DNA of 64,000 bases from Pannonibacter sp. SL95 (lineage in GTDB: Bacteria > Pseudomonadota > Alphaproteobacteria > Rhizobiales > Stappiaceae). The position numbers and the translations under genes were made by a program. The notes under the pieces are model-generated. The model was not told where the DNA came from and did no database searches. It was given only the letters and a program-made list of their open reading frames with translations. Where the stretch lies: the NCBI RefSeq assembly GCF_026672425.1, contig NZ_JAPPRC010000006.1, positions 1,364,001 to 1,428,000 of the forward strand, read 5' to 3'. Shown here piece by piece: positions 47,651-55,867 of the stretch. Each line of letters starts with the position of its first letter. Position 1 is the stretch's first letter.

Positions 47651-48739
47651 ATGTCCATGGGTTGGAAGCGGCGGTTCTTTTCGGCAGGGTTCTGGGTGCT
47701 TCGGCACACCTGGCTCAGCCGCGCGCTCGCTCCATTGACCCAGGGTTGCGGCGTCATCTTTACGCTGCACAACGTCTGTCCGCAGCCATCGACACCCTTC
47801 CAGCCCAACGGACATCTTGCGATCACGCCGGAGTTTCTTGGCCAGGTTGTGGACCTCCTGCGTCGGCGCGGCTACCGGATTGTCTCGCTGACCGAAGCGG
47901 TGGATCGCCTGTCACTGGGCTATGGCAACGAACGCTTCGCTGTCCTGACATTCGATGACGGCTACCGCGACAATCTCGAGCATGCCTACCCGGTGCTGAA
48001 GGCACTGGATGCGCCCTTCACGGTGTTTGTCACCTCGGGGCTGATCGATCGCACGTCGGAACTGTGGTGGGTGGCGCTGGAGCATCTGATCCGCGACCGC
48101 GACCGGCTGACGGCCTCGGTGGCGTGTGGGCAAACCGAACTGCCTTGCGGCACGGCGGAGGAGAAGGCCGCCTGTTTTGCCACCTTGCGTGAGGTTCTGA
48201 TCCGCGAGACGGACGAGCGGGCGCAGCGCAAGCTGATCCGCCAGCTGGCGCTCGGCAATGGCCTCGATCTTCGTGCCATCGCTGACGAGATGATGCTGTC
48301 CTGGGCTGACCTGCGCCGGCTGGCCGCGGACCCGCTGGTGTCCATCGGCGCCCACACCCATGATCATTTTGCCTTGGCGCGCCTGAGTGAGGCTGAGGCG
48401 CGGCGCGATGTCCTCTTGGGTCTGGAGCGGATCGAGGCGGAACTGGGCCAGCGGCCGCGGGTCTTTGCCTATCCCTACGGGGACCTCGCCTCGGCTGGCG
48501 CGCGGGAAGGGCGCATGATCGCCGATCTCGGCTTCCAGGCCGCCGTCACGACCCAGCCGGGCGTGCTGTCCTCGGCCCACGCCCGCGACCTGATGCATCT
48601 GCCGCGCGTGTCGCTCAACGGCCATTTCCAGAGCCCGGCCTATGTGGAGGAATATCTGACCGGCGCGCCCTTCGCCCTGTTCCGGGCGGCCGCCAGCGTC
48701 AGCCGCGCGGCTTCCCGCCGCGTTCCATCCACCAGATGA
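47651..48739 (+). CDS. Polysaccharide deacetylase family protein (HfsH-like)
   Basis: NodB-fold, carbohydrate esterase 4-type deacetylase of 362 residues. VLTFDDGYRDN (catalytic/metal Asp-Asp), SIGAHTHDHFALARL (metal His) and RPRVFAYPYGD are the NodB motifs. A long insert lies between motifs 1 and 2. In holdfast and UPP systems such an enzyme deacetylates N-acetyl sugars and controls adhesiveness. No signal peptide is evident. It is divergent from the acyltransferase. Confidence 0.88.
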   Translation: MSMGWKRRFFSAGFWVLRHTWLSRALAPLTQGCGVIFTLHNVCPQPSTPFQPNGHLAITPEFLGQVVDLLRRRGYRIVSLTEAVDRLSLGYGNERFAVLTFDDGYRDNLEHAYPVLKALDAPFTVFVTSGLIDRTSELWWVALEHLIRDRDRLTASVACGQTELPCGTAEEKAACFATLREVLIRETDERAQRKLIRQLALGNGLDLRAIADEMMLSWADLRRLAADPLVSIGAHTHDHFALARLSEAEARRDVLLGLERIEAELGQRPRVFAYPYGDLASAGAREGRMIADLGFQAAVTTQPGVLSSAHARDLMHLPRVSLNGHFQSPAYVEEYLTGAPFALFRAAASVSRAASRRVPSTR

Positions 48740-48911
48740 TCGCCCCGGCCGGAATGACCCACACGAGTCCCGCCACGGCGAAATAGGCAAGGCGCGTCAG
48801 CGTCGAGGATTGTTGCAGCGTCATGTCGCCGATCACCATGGCGGTGAGCGCATAGACGACCACGAACACGACCAGACCCACCATTCCGATGAACTTGCGC
48901 AGCGAAGGCAC
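48699..48911 (-). CDS. DUF2842 small membrane protein
   Basis: 70-residue protein with two membrane segments (residues ~7-28 and ~42-62), starting at GTG 48911 (VPSLRKFIGMVGL) with GGGAG 8 nt upstream. It matches the alphaproteobacterial DUF2842 family from memory. Its 3' end overlaps the deacetylase gene by 41 bp in convergent orientation. Function unknown. Confidence 0.82.
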   Translation of the reverse strand: MPSLRKFIGMVGLVVFVVVYALTAMVIGDMTLQQSSTLTRLAYFAVAGLVWVIPAGAIIWWMERGGKPRG

Positions 48912-49109
48912 TCGTGAAACTCCCTGTCTGTGACCCGCGCCATAAGCCGGCATGGCCAGCCATCTGACCAGTGGCAAGGCGGCGGGGCGGCGCAATGTCG
49001 CAATCTCCAGGGCGGAATGTTCCGGCCTGGCTGTGGCTGCGCCACTTGCCCCGCTGACTGGGGACCTATATCCCAAGCAGCCATACGTCAAATCCCGGAC
49101 GCCAAGAAA

Positions 49110-50192
49110 ATGACGCTGCTGACCGCTGCCGCCCCAGTTTCCGCCCTTTCGCCGCAGGCTGCCCGCAACCGTACCCAGATCCGCCTCTGGCTCTACGGCA
49201 TCTGCCTGCTGATCCTGGCGATGGTGGTGGTGGGCGGTGCGACGCGGTTGACCGAGTCGGGCCTCTCCATCACCGAATGGAAGCCGATCCACGGCACCAT
49301 CCCGCCGCTCAGCGTGGCAGAGTGGCTGGAGGAATTCGACAAGTACCGCCAGATCCCGCAGTACCAGCTCATCAACAAGGGCATGAGTCTCGACGAGTTC
49401 AAGTTCATCTTCTGGTGGGAATGGGCACACCGGCAGCTGGGGCGCTTCATCGGCATCGCCTACGCCCTGCCGCTGGTCTTTTTCTGGGCGACGGGACGGA
49501 TCGAGCGCGGGCTGAAGCTGCCACTGCTGTTCGGCCTGTTCCTGGGCGGGCTGCAGGGGGCGGTCGGCTGGTGGATGGTCGCCTCCGGCCTCGTCGAGCG
49601 CACGGATGTCAGCCAGTACCGGCTGGCGACGCACCTGACGCTCGCCTGCGTGATCTTCGCTTACGTCTTCTGGATCGCGCGCCGGCTCGCTCCCCATACG
49701 GAGGCAACCCCACGCGATGCGGATCTGCTGCGCCGGGCCGGTTGGCTCGTGCTCGGGCTCGTCTTCTTGCAGATTTTCCTGGGCGGTCTGGTCGCTGGCT
49801 TGAACGCTGGCCTCACCTTCAACACCTGGCCGCTGATGGACGGGCAGTGGGTTCCGAAGGGGCTTCTGGTCATGGAGCCGGCGTGGAAGAATTTCTTCGA
49901 GAATGTCATGACCGTGCAGTTTCAGCACCGGCTCGGCGCCTATGTGCTGATGATCGCTGCCGTGGCGCTGCTCGTCCTGACGTTGAAGCGGGCGGTTCAT
50001 CGGGGCTTGCGGGCGACCGTGATGCTGCTGACTGCTGTGATCTTCGCCCAGGCGGCCCTCGGCATCACCACCTTGCTGCTGCACGTCCAGCTCGACGTTG
50101 CCCTTGCCCATCAGGCAATGGCGGTCATCGTGCTCGGCATGGCGGTGGAATATCTCGTCCGGCTGAAGGGCGAGGCACCGGTGCCGGCTTGA
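49110..50192 (+). CDS. ctaA: Heme A synthase (CtaA/Cox15)
   Basis: Converts heme O to heme A for cytochrome oxidase. 360-residue protein with eight membrane segments and haem-binding histidines in EWKPIHGTIPP, EWAHRQLGRFIG, ATHLTLACV, QFQHRLGAY and ALAHQAMAV. The frame extends upstream to 48930, but MTLLTAAAP at 49110 is the natural start. Confidence 0.95.
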   Translation: MTLLTAAAPVSALSPQAARNRTQIRLWLYGICLLILAMVVVGGATRLTESGLSITEWKPIHGTIPPLSVAEWLEEFDKYRQIPQYQLINKGMSLDEFKFIFWWEWAHRQLGRFIGIAYALPLVFFWATGRIERGLKLPLLFGLFLGGLQGAVGWWMVASGLVERTDVSQYRLATHLTLACVIFAYVFWIARRLAPHTEATPRDADLLRRAGWLVLGLVFLQIFLGGLVAGLNAGLTFNTWPLMDGQWVPKGLLVMEPAWKNFFENVMTVQFQHRLGAYVLMIAAVALLVLTLKRAVHRGLRATVMLLTAVIFAQAALGITTLLLHVQLDVALAHQAMAVIVLGMAVEYLVRLKGEAPVPA

Positions 50193-50332
50193 ATCAGTTT
50201 GTTAGAATCAGGATGTGAAGCAACTGACCCGGTTTCTTCGCTTTGACGGCGAAGTGATTCCGACCAAACGGGAAAACGGAAAGTCGCCTGAGGCGCGTGA
50301 CCGCCTCCCGGCACAGAATTCCCTCTCCGCCA

Positions 50333-50430
50333 CGCCGTCCCGGCCCTGTGCCGGGACCCGTCATGAGGGCAAGGCCTCACCTTGTGTTCGGTGCGACGGG
50401 AACAGGTCCGGGCACAAGGCCGGGACGGCG
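50333..50430. repeat. Palindromic repeat, diverged relative of family 2
   Basis: A 98-bp element starting CGCCGTCCCGGCCCTGTGCC and ending CGGGACGGCG, with ~26-bp imperfect inverted arms each able to fold (CCGGC / GCCGG). It lies between the convergent ctaA and sulfhydrylase genes. It is related in layout to 1235-1336, but the arm sequence differs. Confidence 0.75.
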
Positions 50431-50467
50431 CGGGGTGTGGATCGGATCGGTCAGTGCGCGAGAAAGA

Positions 50468-50499
50468 AAAACCCCGCCGGATCGTTCCGGCGGGGTTTT
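50468..50499 (-). terminator. Bidirectional terminator between ctaA and the sulfhydrylase gene
   Basis: A 14-bp perfect stem AAAACCCCGCCGGA / TCCGGCGGGGTTTT with a TCGT loop, 26 nt past the sulfhydrylase stop. T-runs exist on both strands. Confidence 0.92.
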
Positions 50500-50525
50500 C
50501 CTGTGTCGGATCGACTTGGCGACGA

Positions 50526-51815
50526 TCAGTCCGGCAGCTTGGCGAGCGCCTGGTCGAGGTCGGCGATGATGTCGGCGACATCCTCGAGGCCGATCGACAG
50601 GCGCACCACGTCCGGACCGGCACCGGCGCGCGTCTTCTGCTCGTCGGAGAGCTGGCGATGCGTGGTCGAGGCCGGATGGATGATCAGCGAGCGGGTGTCG
50701 CCGATGTTGGCCAGATGCGAGAACAGGCTGACGCCCGAGACGAGGGCAACGCCCGCGTCATAGCCGCCCTTGACGCCAAAGGTGAACACCGCGCCGACCC
50801 CCTTCGGGCAGTACTTCTTGAACAGGTCATGGCCCTTGTCGCCCGGCAGGGCGGCGTAGGACACCCATGAGACCTTCGGGTGCTTGGCCAGATGCTGGGC
50901 CACCGCGAAGGCGTTGTCGCAGTGGCGCTGCATGCGCAGCGGCAGGGTCTCGATGCCGGTCAGGATCATGAAGGCGTTGAACGGCGAGATGGCGGGGCCA
51001 AGGTCACGCAGGCCAAGCACGCGGCAGGCAATGGCGAAGGAGAAGTTGCCGAAGGTCTCGTGCAGCACCATGCCCTGGTATTCCGGGCGCGGCGAGGACA
51101 AGAGCGGATAGCGGCCGCTGGCCGACCAGTTGAACGTGCCGGCATCGACGATGACGCCGCCCATGGAGTTGCCATGGCCGCCCATGAACTTGGTCAGCGA
51201 ATGCAGGACAATGTCCGCGCCATGCTCGATCGGGCGGATCAGGTACGGCGTTGCCAGCGTGTTGTCGACGACGAGCGGCACGCCCTTCTTCTTGGCAATG
51301 GCCGAGATGCCGGCGATGTCGGTGACGATGCCGCCCGGGTTGGCCAGGCTCTCGATGAAGATCGCCTTGGTGGTCTCGTCAACGGCGGCCTCGAAGGCGG
51401 CAAGGTCCGACGGATCGGCCCAGATGACGTTCCAGCCGAAGCTCTTGAACGAGTGATTGAGCTGGTTGATCGAGCCGCCATAGAGCTTGGTCGAGGCAAC
51501 GATGCTGTCGCCCGGGGTCATCAGCGTGTGGAAGGTCAGGAGCTGCGCAGAGTGGCCCGACGCAACGGCCAGCGCGGCGGTGCCACCTTCCAGCGCCGCA
51601 ACGCGCTCTTCCAGAACGGCGGTCGTCGGGTTGGTGATGCGGGTGTAGATGTTGCCGAAGGCCTGAAGCCCGAACAGCGAGGCCGCGTGGTCGACGTCAT
51701 CGAACACGAAAGACGCGGTCTGGTAGATCGGCGTCACGCGCGCGCCGGTGGACGGGTCCGGCTGGGCGCCTGCATGGATCGCCAGCGTGGAAAAGCCCGG
51801 GGTTGCATCAGTCAT
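50526..51815 (-). CDS. O-acetylhomoserine aminocarboxypropyltransferase (sulfhydrylase)
   Basis: Cys/Met-metabolism PLP enzyme making homocysteine from O-acetylhomoserine and sulfide. PLP lysine in LHSLTKFMGGHGNSMGG. Other marks: GARVTPIYQTASFVFDD, NIYTRITNPTTAVLEERVA and RLSIGLEDVADIIADL. It is 429 residues from ATG 51815; the frame continues 44 codons upstream without homology. A SAM-II riboswitch, common before such genes in related bacteria, was sought and not recognised. A weak promoter (TTGACC-N17-CAAACT) may lie near 51858-51886. Confidence 0.92.
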   Translation of the reverse strand: MTDATPGFSTLAIHAGAQPDPSTGARVTPIYQTASFVFDDVDHAASLFGLQAFGNIYTRITNPTTAVLEERVAALEGGTAALAVASGHSAQLLTFHTLMTPGDSIVASTKLYGGSINQLNHSFKSFGWNVIWADPSDLAAFEAAVDETTKAIFIESLANPGGIVTDIAGISAIAKKKGVPLVVDNTLATPYLIRPIEHGADIVLHSLTKFMGGHGNSMGGVIVDAGTFNWSASGRYPLLSSPRPEYQGMVLHETFGNFSFAIACRVLGLRDLGPAISPFNAFMILTGIETLPLRMQRHCDNAFAVAQHLAKHPKVSWVSYAALPGDKGHDLFKKYCPKGVGAVFTFGVKGGYDAGVALVSGVSLFSHLANIGDTRSLIIHPASTTHRQLSDEQKTRAGAGPDVVRLSIGLEDVADIIADLDQALAKLPD

Positions 51816-52015
51816 TCCATCCTCCCGAAGAGATACAAGGGTTCTTGTCGGATCGGGAGTTTGGACGAGGGGCAGGCGAAGGTCAAAGACAGCTTTTGCG
51901 GGAAGTGCATTTGCGCAAACATGTTTTGCTAACGCCAGCCACCACACGCAACGTCAGCCTTGCGCGCGCCGTTGGCCGCATCGCATTTGGGATCGGCTGT
52001 TCGCCCGGATGCAGA

Positions 52016-52534
52016 TCAGGTGCTGTCCTTCAGCCCACGATGCTGGAACCCGTCGGTCAGCACCGGGCGCTTGGAGGAGAGGCTGCGCGAGTTGACGCCC
52101 ATCCAGCCGATCTCGCCGGAGAGCCGGCCATATTCGATCTTCGGGCAGCGGTTCATGATCACGGTGAGGCCGGCGGCTTCGGCTTGGGCGGCGGCTTCCG
52201 CATGCTCGACGCCGAGCTGCATCCAGATGACCTTGGGACGCGAGGGCAGGCCAAGAGCCTCCTCGACGATGCCCGGCACCGCATCCGACGCGCGGAAAAT
52301 GTCGACCATGTCGATGGCGGCGGGGATATCAGACAGGCGCCCATGCACCGGCCGGCCGAGCAGCTCCTTGCCGGCAAGGCCCGGATTGACCGGCCAGACC
52401 TCGAAGCCCTTGGCGATGAGGTACTTCGTGACAAAGAACGACGGCCGCACCTCGTTGGCGCTTGCCCCGATGATGGCAATGGCGCGGGCCTCGGACAGGA
52501 CGCGCCGGATCAGGTCGTCGGAATGATCGGGCAT
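52016..52534 (-). CDS. CoA-binding domain protein (YccU-like)
   Basis: 172-residue single Rossmann-like CoA-binding domain: AIAIIGASANEVRPSFFVTK, GFEVWPVNPGLAGKELLG, DMVDIFRASDAVPGIVEEA, VIWMQLGVEHAEAAAQAE, and MNRCPKIEYGRL near the C-terminus. ATG 52534 lies 5 nt after the enoyl-CoA hydratase stop, so the two are co-transcribed. It resembles a stand-alone succinyl-CoA-synthetase-type N-domain; biochemical role unknown. Confidence 0.9.
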   Translation of the reverse strand: MPDHSDDLIRRVLSEARAIAIIGASANEVRPSFFVTKYLIAKGFEVWPVNPGLAGKELLGRPVHGRLSDIPAAIDMVDIFRASDAVPGIVEEALGLPSRPKVIWMQLGVEHAEAAAQAEAAGLTVIMNRCPKIEYGRLSGEIGWMGVNSRSLSSKRPVLTDGFQHRGLKDST

Positions 52535-52538
52535 CGGC

Positions 52539-53354
52539 TCATTCTCCCCGCCACTCGGGCGCGCGCTTCTGCAGGAAGGCGTTGATGCCTTCCTCGGCAT
52601 CGCGGGCGAGCATGTTCTCCACCATCACCGAGGCGGCATAGTCATAGGCCTCGCCAAGCGGCATCTCGAGCTGGCGGTAGAAGGCCTCCTTGCCGATCTT
52701 CAGCGTCAGCGGTGACTTCGACGCGATCACCTCGGCGTATTTCTGCACCACCTGTTCCAGATAGTCGGCCGGAATGATGCGGTTGATCAGGCCGAAGGAC
52801 TTGGCGGTCGAGGCGTCGATGGATTCGCCTGTCAGCAGCATTTCCATCGCCTGCTTCGGAGAAGCGTTGCGGCTGACAGCAACCATGGGCGTCGAGCAGA
52901 ACAGGCCGATGTTGACGCCCGGCGTGCAGAAGGTGGCGGTGTCGGTGGCCAGCGCCAGGTCGCAGGAGGCAACGAGCTGGCAGCCGGCGGCGGTGGCGAC
53001 ACCCGTCACCACGGCAATCACCGGCTTCGGCAGGCGGACGATCTGCTGCATCAGATCCGAGCACTGGCGCATGATCGCCTCATAGGTCGCGCGGCCCCGG
53101 TCGGCTTCGGCGCGCGCGGCCGTCAGTTCCTTGAGATCATGCCCGGCGCAGAACACCTTGCCCTCGGCGCCAAGCAGGATCACCCGCACCGCCGGGTCCA
53201 GTTCGGCCAGGGTCAGCTCGGCAGCAAGCGCGCTCATCATCTCCCGCGACAGCGCGTTCATCTTCTCCGGCCGCTGCAGCACCAGGCGCAGCACGCCATT
53301 GTGCAGCAGCTTGCCGATGAGCGGGCGGGCGGAGGGTGTCTCGGGCGCAGTCAT
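52539..53354 (-). CDS. Enoyl-CoA hydratase/isomerase family protein
   Basis: Crotonase-fold enzyme of 271 residues: LRLVLQRPEKMNALSREMM, KVFCAGHDLKELTAARAE (oxyanion hole), and GVATAAGCQLVASCDLALAT. It resembles the mitochondrial ECHDC3-like type, so the substrate is uncertain. The frame extends to 53534, but ATG 53354 is the natural start. It is followed by the CoA-binding gene. Confidence 0.88.
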   Translation of the reverse strand: MTAPETPSARPLIGKLLHNGVLRLVLQRPEKMNALSREMMSALAAELTLAELDPAVRVILLGAEGKVFCAGHDLKELTAARAEADRGRATYEAIMRQCSDLMQQIVRLPKPVIAVVTGVATAAGCQLVASCDLALATDTATFCTPGVNIGLFCSTPMVAVSRNASPKQAMEMLLTGESIDASTAKSFGLINRIIPADYLEQVVQKYAEVIASKSPLTLKIGKEAFYRQLEMPLGEAYDYAASVMVENMLARDAEEGINAFLQKRAPEWRGE

Positions 53355-53520
53355 GGAGGGTCTCTGGATCAGGAAAGGAGGGCGCACGGCGAAGCGCCGC
53401 ACGGGGGCTGACACAAAGGATAGCTGGCCGAAGGGCGGAGGAACAGGGGCTTGCGGCAAGGGGCGGTGGTCACCTAACGTTCGCGTCATGAGGCCAGCGG
53501 GCCGGCCGGGGGAGACAGCA

Positions 53521-53952
53521 ATGCAGCCAGTCATGAGCGTCGCGGAGGTGGAGGCCTTTCTCGCCCGCGAGTTTCCGCAGATCCATCTGGATGGCCCGGT
53601 CTACCGGGTGGAGAGCCTTGAGCCCGGCGTCGCCGTGATGCGCTTTACCGCCAGCGAGCGGCACCTGCGGCCCGGCGGCACGGTGTCCGGCCCCGCGATG
53701 ATGGCGCTGGCCGACCTTGCCGCCTATGTGGTGATCCTTGGCCACATCGGCCCGGTGGCGCTGGCGGTGACGACGAACCTCACCATCAACTTCCTCAGAA
53801 AGCCCGCGCCGGGCGATCTCATCGCCACCTGCCGCCTGCTGAAACTCGGCAAGCGGCTTGCCGTCATCGACTGCGCCATTGCCGGGGAGGGGGAGGCGGA
53901 GCTGGCCGCCCACGCAACCGCGACCTATTCCGTGCCGCCGGACCGCGGCTGA
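53521..53952 (+). CDS. PaaI-family (hotdog-fold) thioesterase
   Basis: 143-residue hotdog-fold protein. LRPGGTVSGPAMMALADLAAY is the helix region with the catalytic acid of PaaI-type thioesterases, followed by TTNLTINFLRKPAPGDL. It hydrolyses an acyl-CoA of unknown kind. GGGGGAG lies 7 nt upstream of ATG 53521. It is divergent from the enoyl-CoA hydratase gene. Confidence 0.88.
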   Translation: MQPVMSVAEVEAFLAREFPQIHLDGPVYRVESLEPGVAVMRFTASERHLRPGGTVSGPAMMALADLAAYVVILGHIGPVALAVTTNLTINFLRKPAPGDLIATCRLLKLGKRLAVIDCAIAGEGEAELAAHATATYSVPPDRG

Positions 53953-54030
53953 AAATGCGGTATTCTGTTACCGTTTTTGTAAGTTATTGAAATATAACGT
54001 TTTTTAAACTGACGTTGCAAATGTTTGATC

Positions 54031-54059
54031 TTGACGTTTTGCCGGTGAGCGCGTATCAC
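54031..54059 (+). promoter_or_regulatory. Predicted promoter of rplM-rpsI
   Basis: TTGACG (54031-54036), 17-nt spacer, TATCAC (54054-54059), in an AT-rich region with upstream A/T tracts, ~90 nt before rplM. The intervening leader contains a CGGGG / CCCCG hairpin at 54088-54101. Confidence 0.65.
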
Positions 54060-54150
54060 CCCGCTCGAACACACGGTGATACGAGATCGGGGGATTCCCC
54101 GGCGCGTTGTCACCGGTCTGGTTTCACCGATCAATCATGGATCATCACAA

Positions 54151-54615
54151 ATGAAGACCTTCTCTGCCAAGCCGGCTGAGGTCGAAAAGAAGTGGATCTT
54201 GATCGACGCGGAAGGCATGGTTGTGGGCCGTCTGGCTGCCTACATCGCCAGCCATCTGCGCGGCAAGCATCTGCCGACCTTCACGCCCCACGTCGATTGC
54301 GGCGACAACATCATCGTTGTCAACGCTGACAAGGTGGTGCTGACCGGCCGCAAGTACGAAAACAAGAAGTACTACTGGCACACCGGCCACCCGGGCGGCA
54401 TCAAGGAGCGCACCGCGCGCACCATTCTCGAAGGCCGCTTCCCGGAGCGCGTTCTCGAGAAGGCCGTCGAGCGCATGATGCCGGGCGGCCCGCTGTCCCG
54501 CCGCCAGCTGAAGAACCTCAAGGTTTACGCTGGCCCGACCCATCCGCATGAAGCCCAGACGCCGGCCACCGTCGACGTCAAGAGCCTCAACGACAAGAAC
54601 GCGAAGAGGGCTTGA
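54151..54615 (+). CDS. rplM: 50S ribosomal protein L13
   Basis: 154-residue ribosomal protein. [48 protein letters not shown] and [10 protein letters not shown] are L13 marks. It is followed two bases later by rpsI, the universal pair. Confidence 0.98.
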   Translation: MKTFSAKPAEVEKKWILIDAEGMVVGRLAAYIASHLRGKHLPTFTPHVDCGDNIIVVNADKVVLTGRKYENKKYYWHTGHPGGIKERTARTILEGRFPERVLEKAVERMMPGGPLSRRQLKNLKVYAGPTHPHEAQTPATVDVKSLNDKNAKRA

Positions 54616-54617
54616 GC

Positions 54618-55094
54618 ATGGTCGAGCTGAACTCCCTGGACCAGCTGAAGGGCGCCGTTGCAACGGCCGCCGTTGACGCCCCGGTTCACGTCCAGAAGCT
54701 GGACGCTCATGGTCGCGCCTATGCCACCGGCAAGCGCAAGAACGCGATTGCCCGCGTCTGGGTCAAGCCGGGCACCGGCAAGATCACCATCAACGGCACC
54801 GAATATCAGGCGTATTTCGCCCGTCCGGTGCTGCAGATGATCCTGCGTCAGCCGGTCATGCTGACCAACCGCGATGGCCAGTACGACATCGTTGCCACCG
54901 TCACCGGTGGTGGACTGTCCGGTCAGGCCGGCGCCCTGCGTCACGGCATCTCCAAGGCCCTGACCTATTACGAGCCGGAACTGCGCGCCATCCTGAAGAA
55001 GGAAGGCTTCCTCACCCGCGACAGCCGCGTGGTCGAGCGCAAGAAGTACGGCCGTGCCAAGGCACGCCGCTCGTTCCAGTTCTCCAAGCGCTGA
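54618..55094 (+). CDS. rpsI: 30S ribosomal protein S9
   Basis: 158-residue protein with a ~35-residue N-terminal extension usual in alphaproteobacteria. [36 protein letters not shown] and the C-terminal [17 protein letters not shown] are S9 signatures. ATG 54618 follows the rplM stop. A strong terminator follows. Confidence 0.98.
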   Translation: MVELNSLDQLKGAVATAAVDAPVHVQKLDAHGRAYATGKRKNAIARVWVKPGTGKITINGTEYQAYFARPVLQMILRQPVMLTNRDGQYDIVATVTGGGLSGQAGALRHGISKALTYYEPELRAILKKEGFLTRDSRVVERKKYGRAKARRSFQFSKR

Positions 55095-55120
55095 TCCCTC
55101 AGCTGCTTGTCAGACAAACG

Positions 55121-55152
55121 AAAACCCGCCGGTGCGAGCCGGCGGGTTTTTT
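55121..55152 (+). terminator. Rho-independent terminator after rpsI
   Basis: 12-bp perfect stem AAAACCCGCCGG / CCGGCGGGTTTT with a TGCGAG loop and extra T residues, 27 nt past the stop. Confidence 0.92.
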
Positions 55153-55216
55153 GGTTTTGGTTTTGGTTTCGCATAGCAATATGATGCCGGCCAGGGAACG
55201 AACCGGAGAGTGGTCA

Positions 55217-55867
55217 ATGTCGCACGTCATAATCTACGACTGCGAGTTTCTTACCAACGCGACCGCAAATCGGCGTTGCTGGTTTGGCTGTATGGATCCT
55301 GACCCGCTTGTTGTGCAGATAGGCGCTGTAAAGCTAATGCTCGACGATGATTACCGGATAGAGCAACGTTTCATGCGTTTGGTCCGTCCTATCGACAGGT
55401 TTGGCGAACCGATGTTGCTTGATCCGTTCTTCACGCAGTTTACGAGTATCGAACAAACAGCAGTCGATTGCGATGGCGTTTCGCTTTCGACCGCACTGAC
55501 TGAACTGGATAGTTTCGCAGACGGTGCCGACTTCTGGGCCTGGGGGAAGGACGAACTGAACATGATCGCAATCAGCTGTTATGTCGCGGGTCTTCCTGTT
55601 CCAATTGATGCTTGCCGGTTTGGCAATGCAAGCGCACTGCTGGTCCGGGCTGGAATGCCCGTTGCGGACGTCATGACCACCCGCAGTTCCAGCCTTTCTG
55701 TTTATCATGGAATAGAGCGCAAGGGCGCAAAGGCACATGATGCGCTCGATGATGCTCTTTCCGTTGCTCTGACACTGCAACACCTTATGCGGCAGGGGCT
55801 CCTGACCTCGCGTGATTTTTCAGTCAGGGAAATGGCCCGTCTGGGACAGACTATTTCGGTCGGATAG
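55217..55867 (+). CDS. DEDDh exonuclease-like protein (ERI-1/RNase T superfamily)
   Basis: 216-residue predicted 3'-5' exonuclease. IIYDCEFL (ExoI Asp-Glu), IGAVKLMLDDDY, WAWGKDELNMI (ExoII region Asp) and HDALDDALSVAL (His plus last Asp) supply DEDDh residues. Whether it acts on RNA or DNA is unknown. ATG 55217 has GGAGAG upstream. Codon use is clearly less GC-rich than the neighbouring rpsI or guaD. Its last 48 bp overlap the 3' end of guaD on the other strand. Confidence 0.8.
   Translation: MSHVIIYDCEFLTNATANRRCWFGCMDPDPLVVQIGAVKLMLDDDYRIEQRFMRLVRPIDRFGEPMLLDPFFTQFTSIEQTAVDCDGVSLSTALTELDSFADGADFWAWGKDELNMIAISCYVAGLPVPIDACRFGNASALLVRAGMPVADVMTTRSSSLSVYHGIERKGAKAHDALDDALSVALTLQHLMRQGLLTSRDFSVREMARLGQTISVG

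Noticed and set aside
51816-52015. SAM-II riboswitch before the O-acetylhomoserine sulfhydrylase gene
   Set aside because: The expected conserved core and pseudoknot segments were not found on the minus strand; only a weak promoter and a TTTGCGCAAA palindrome are present.
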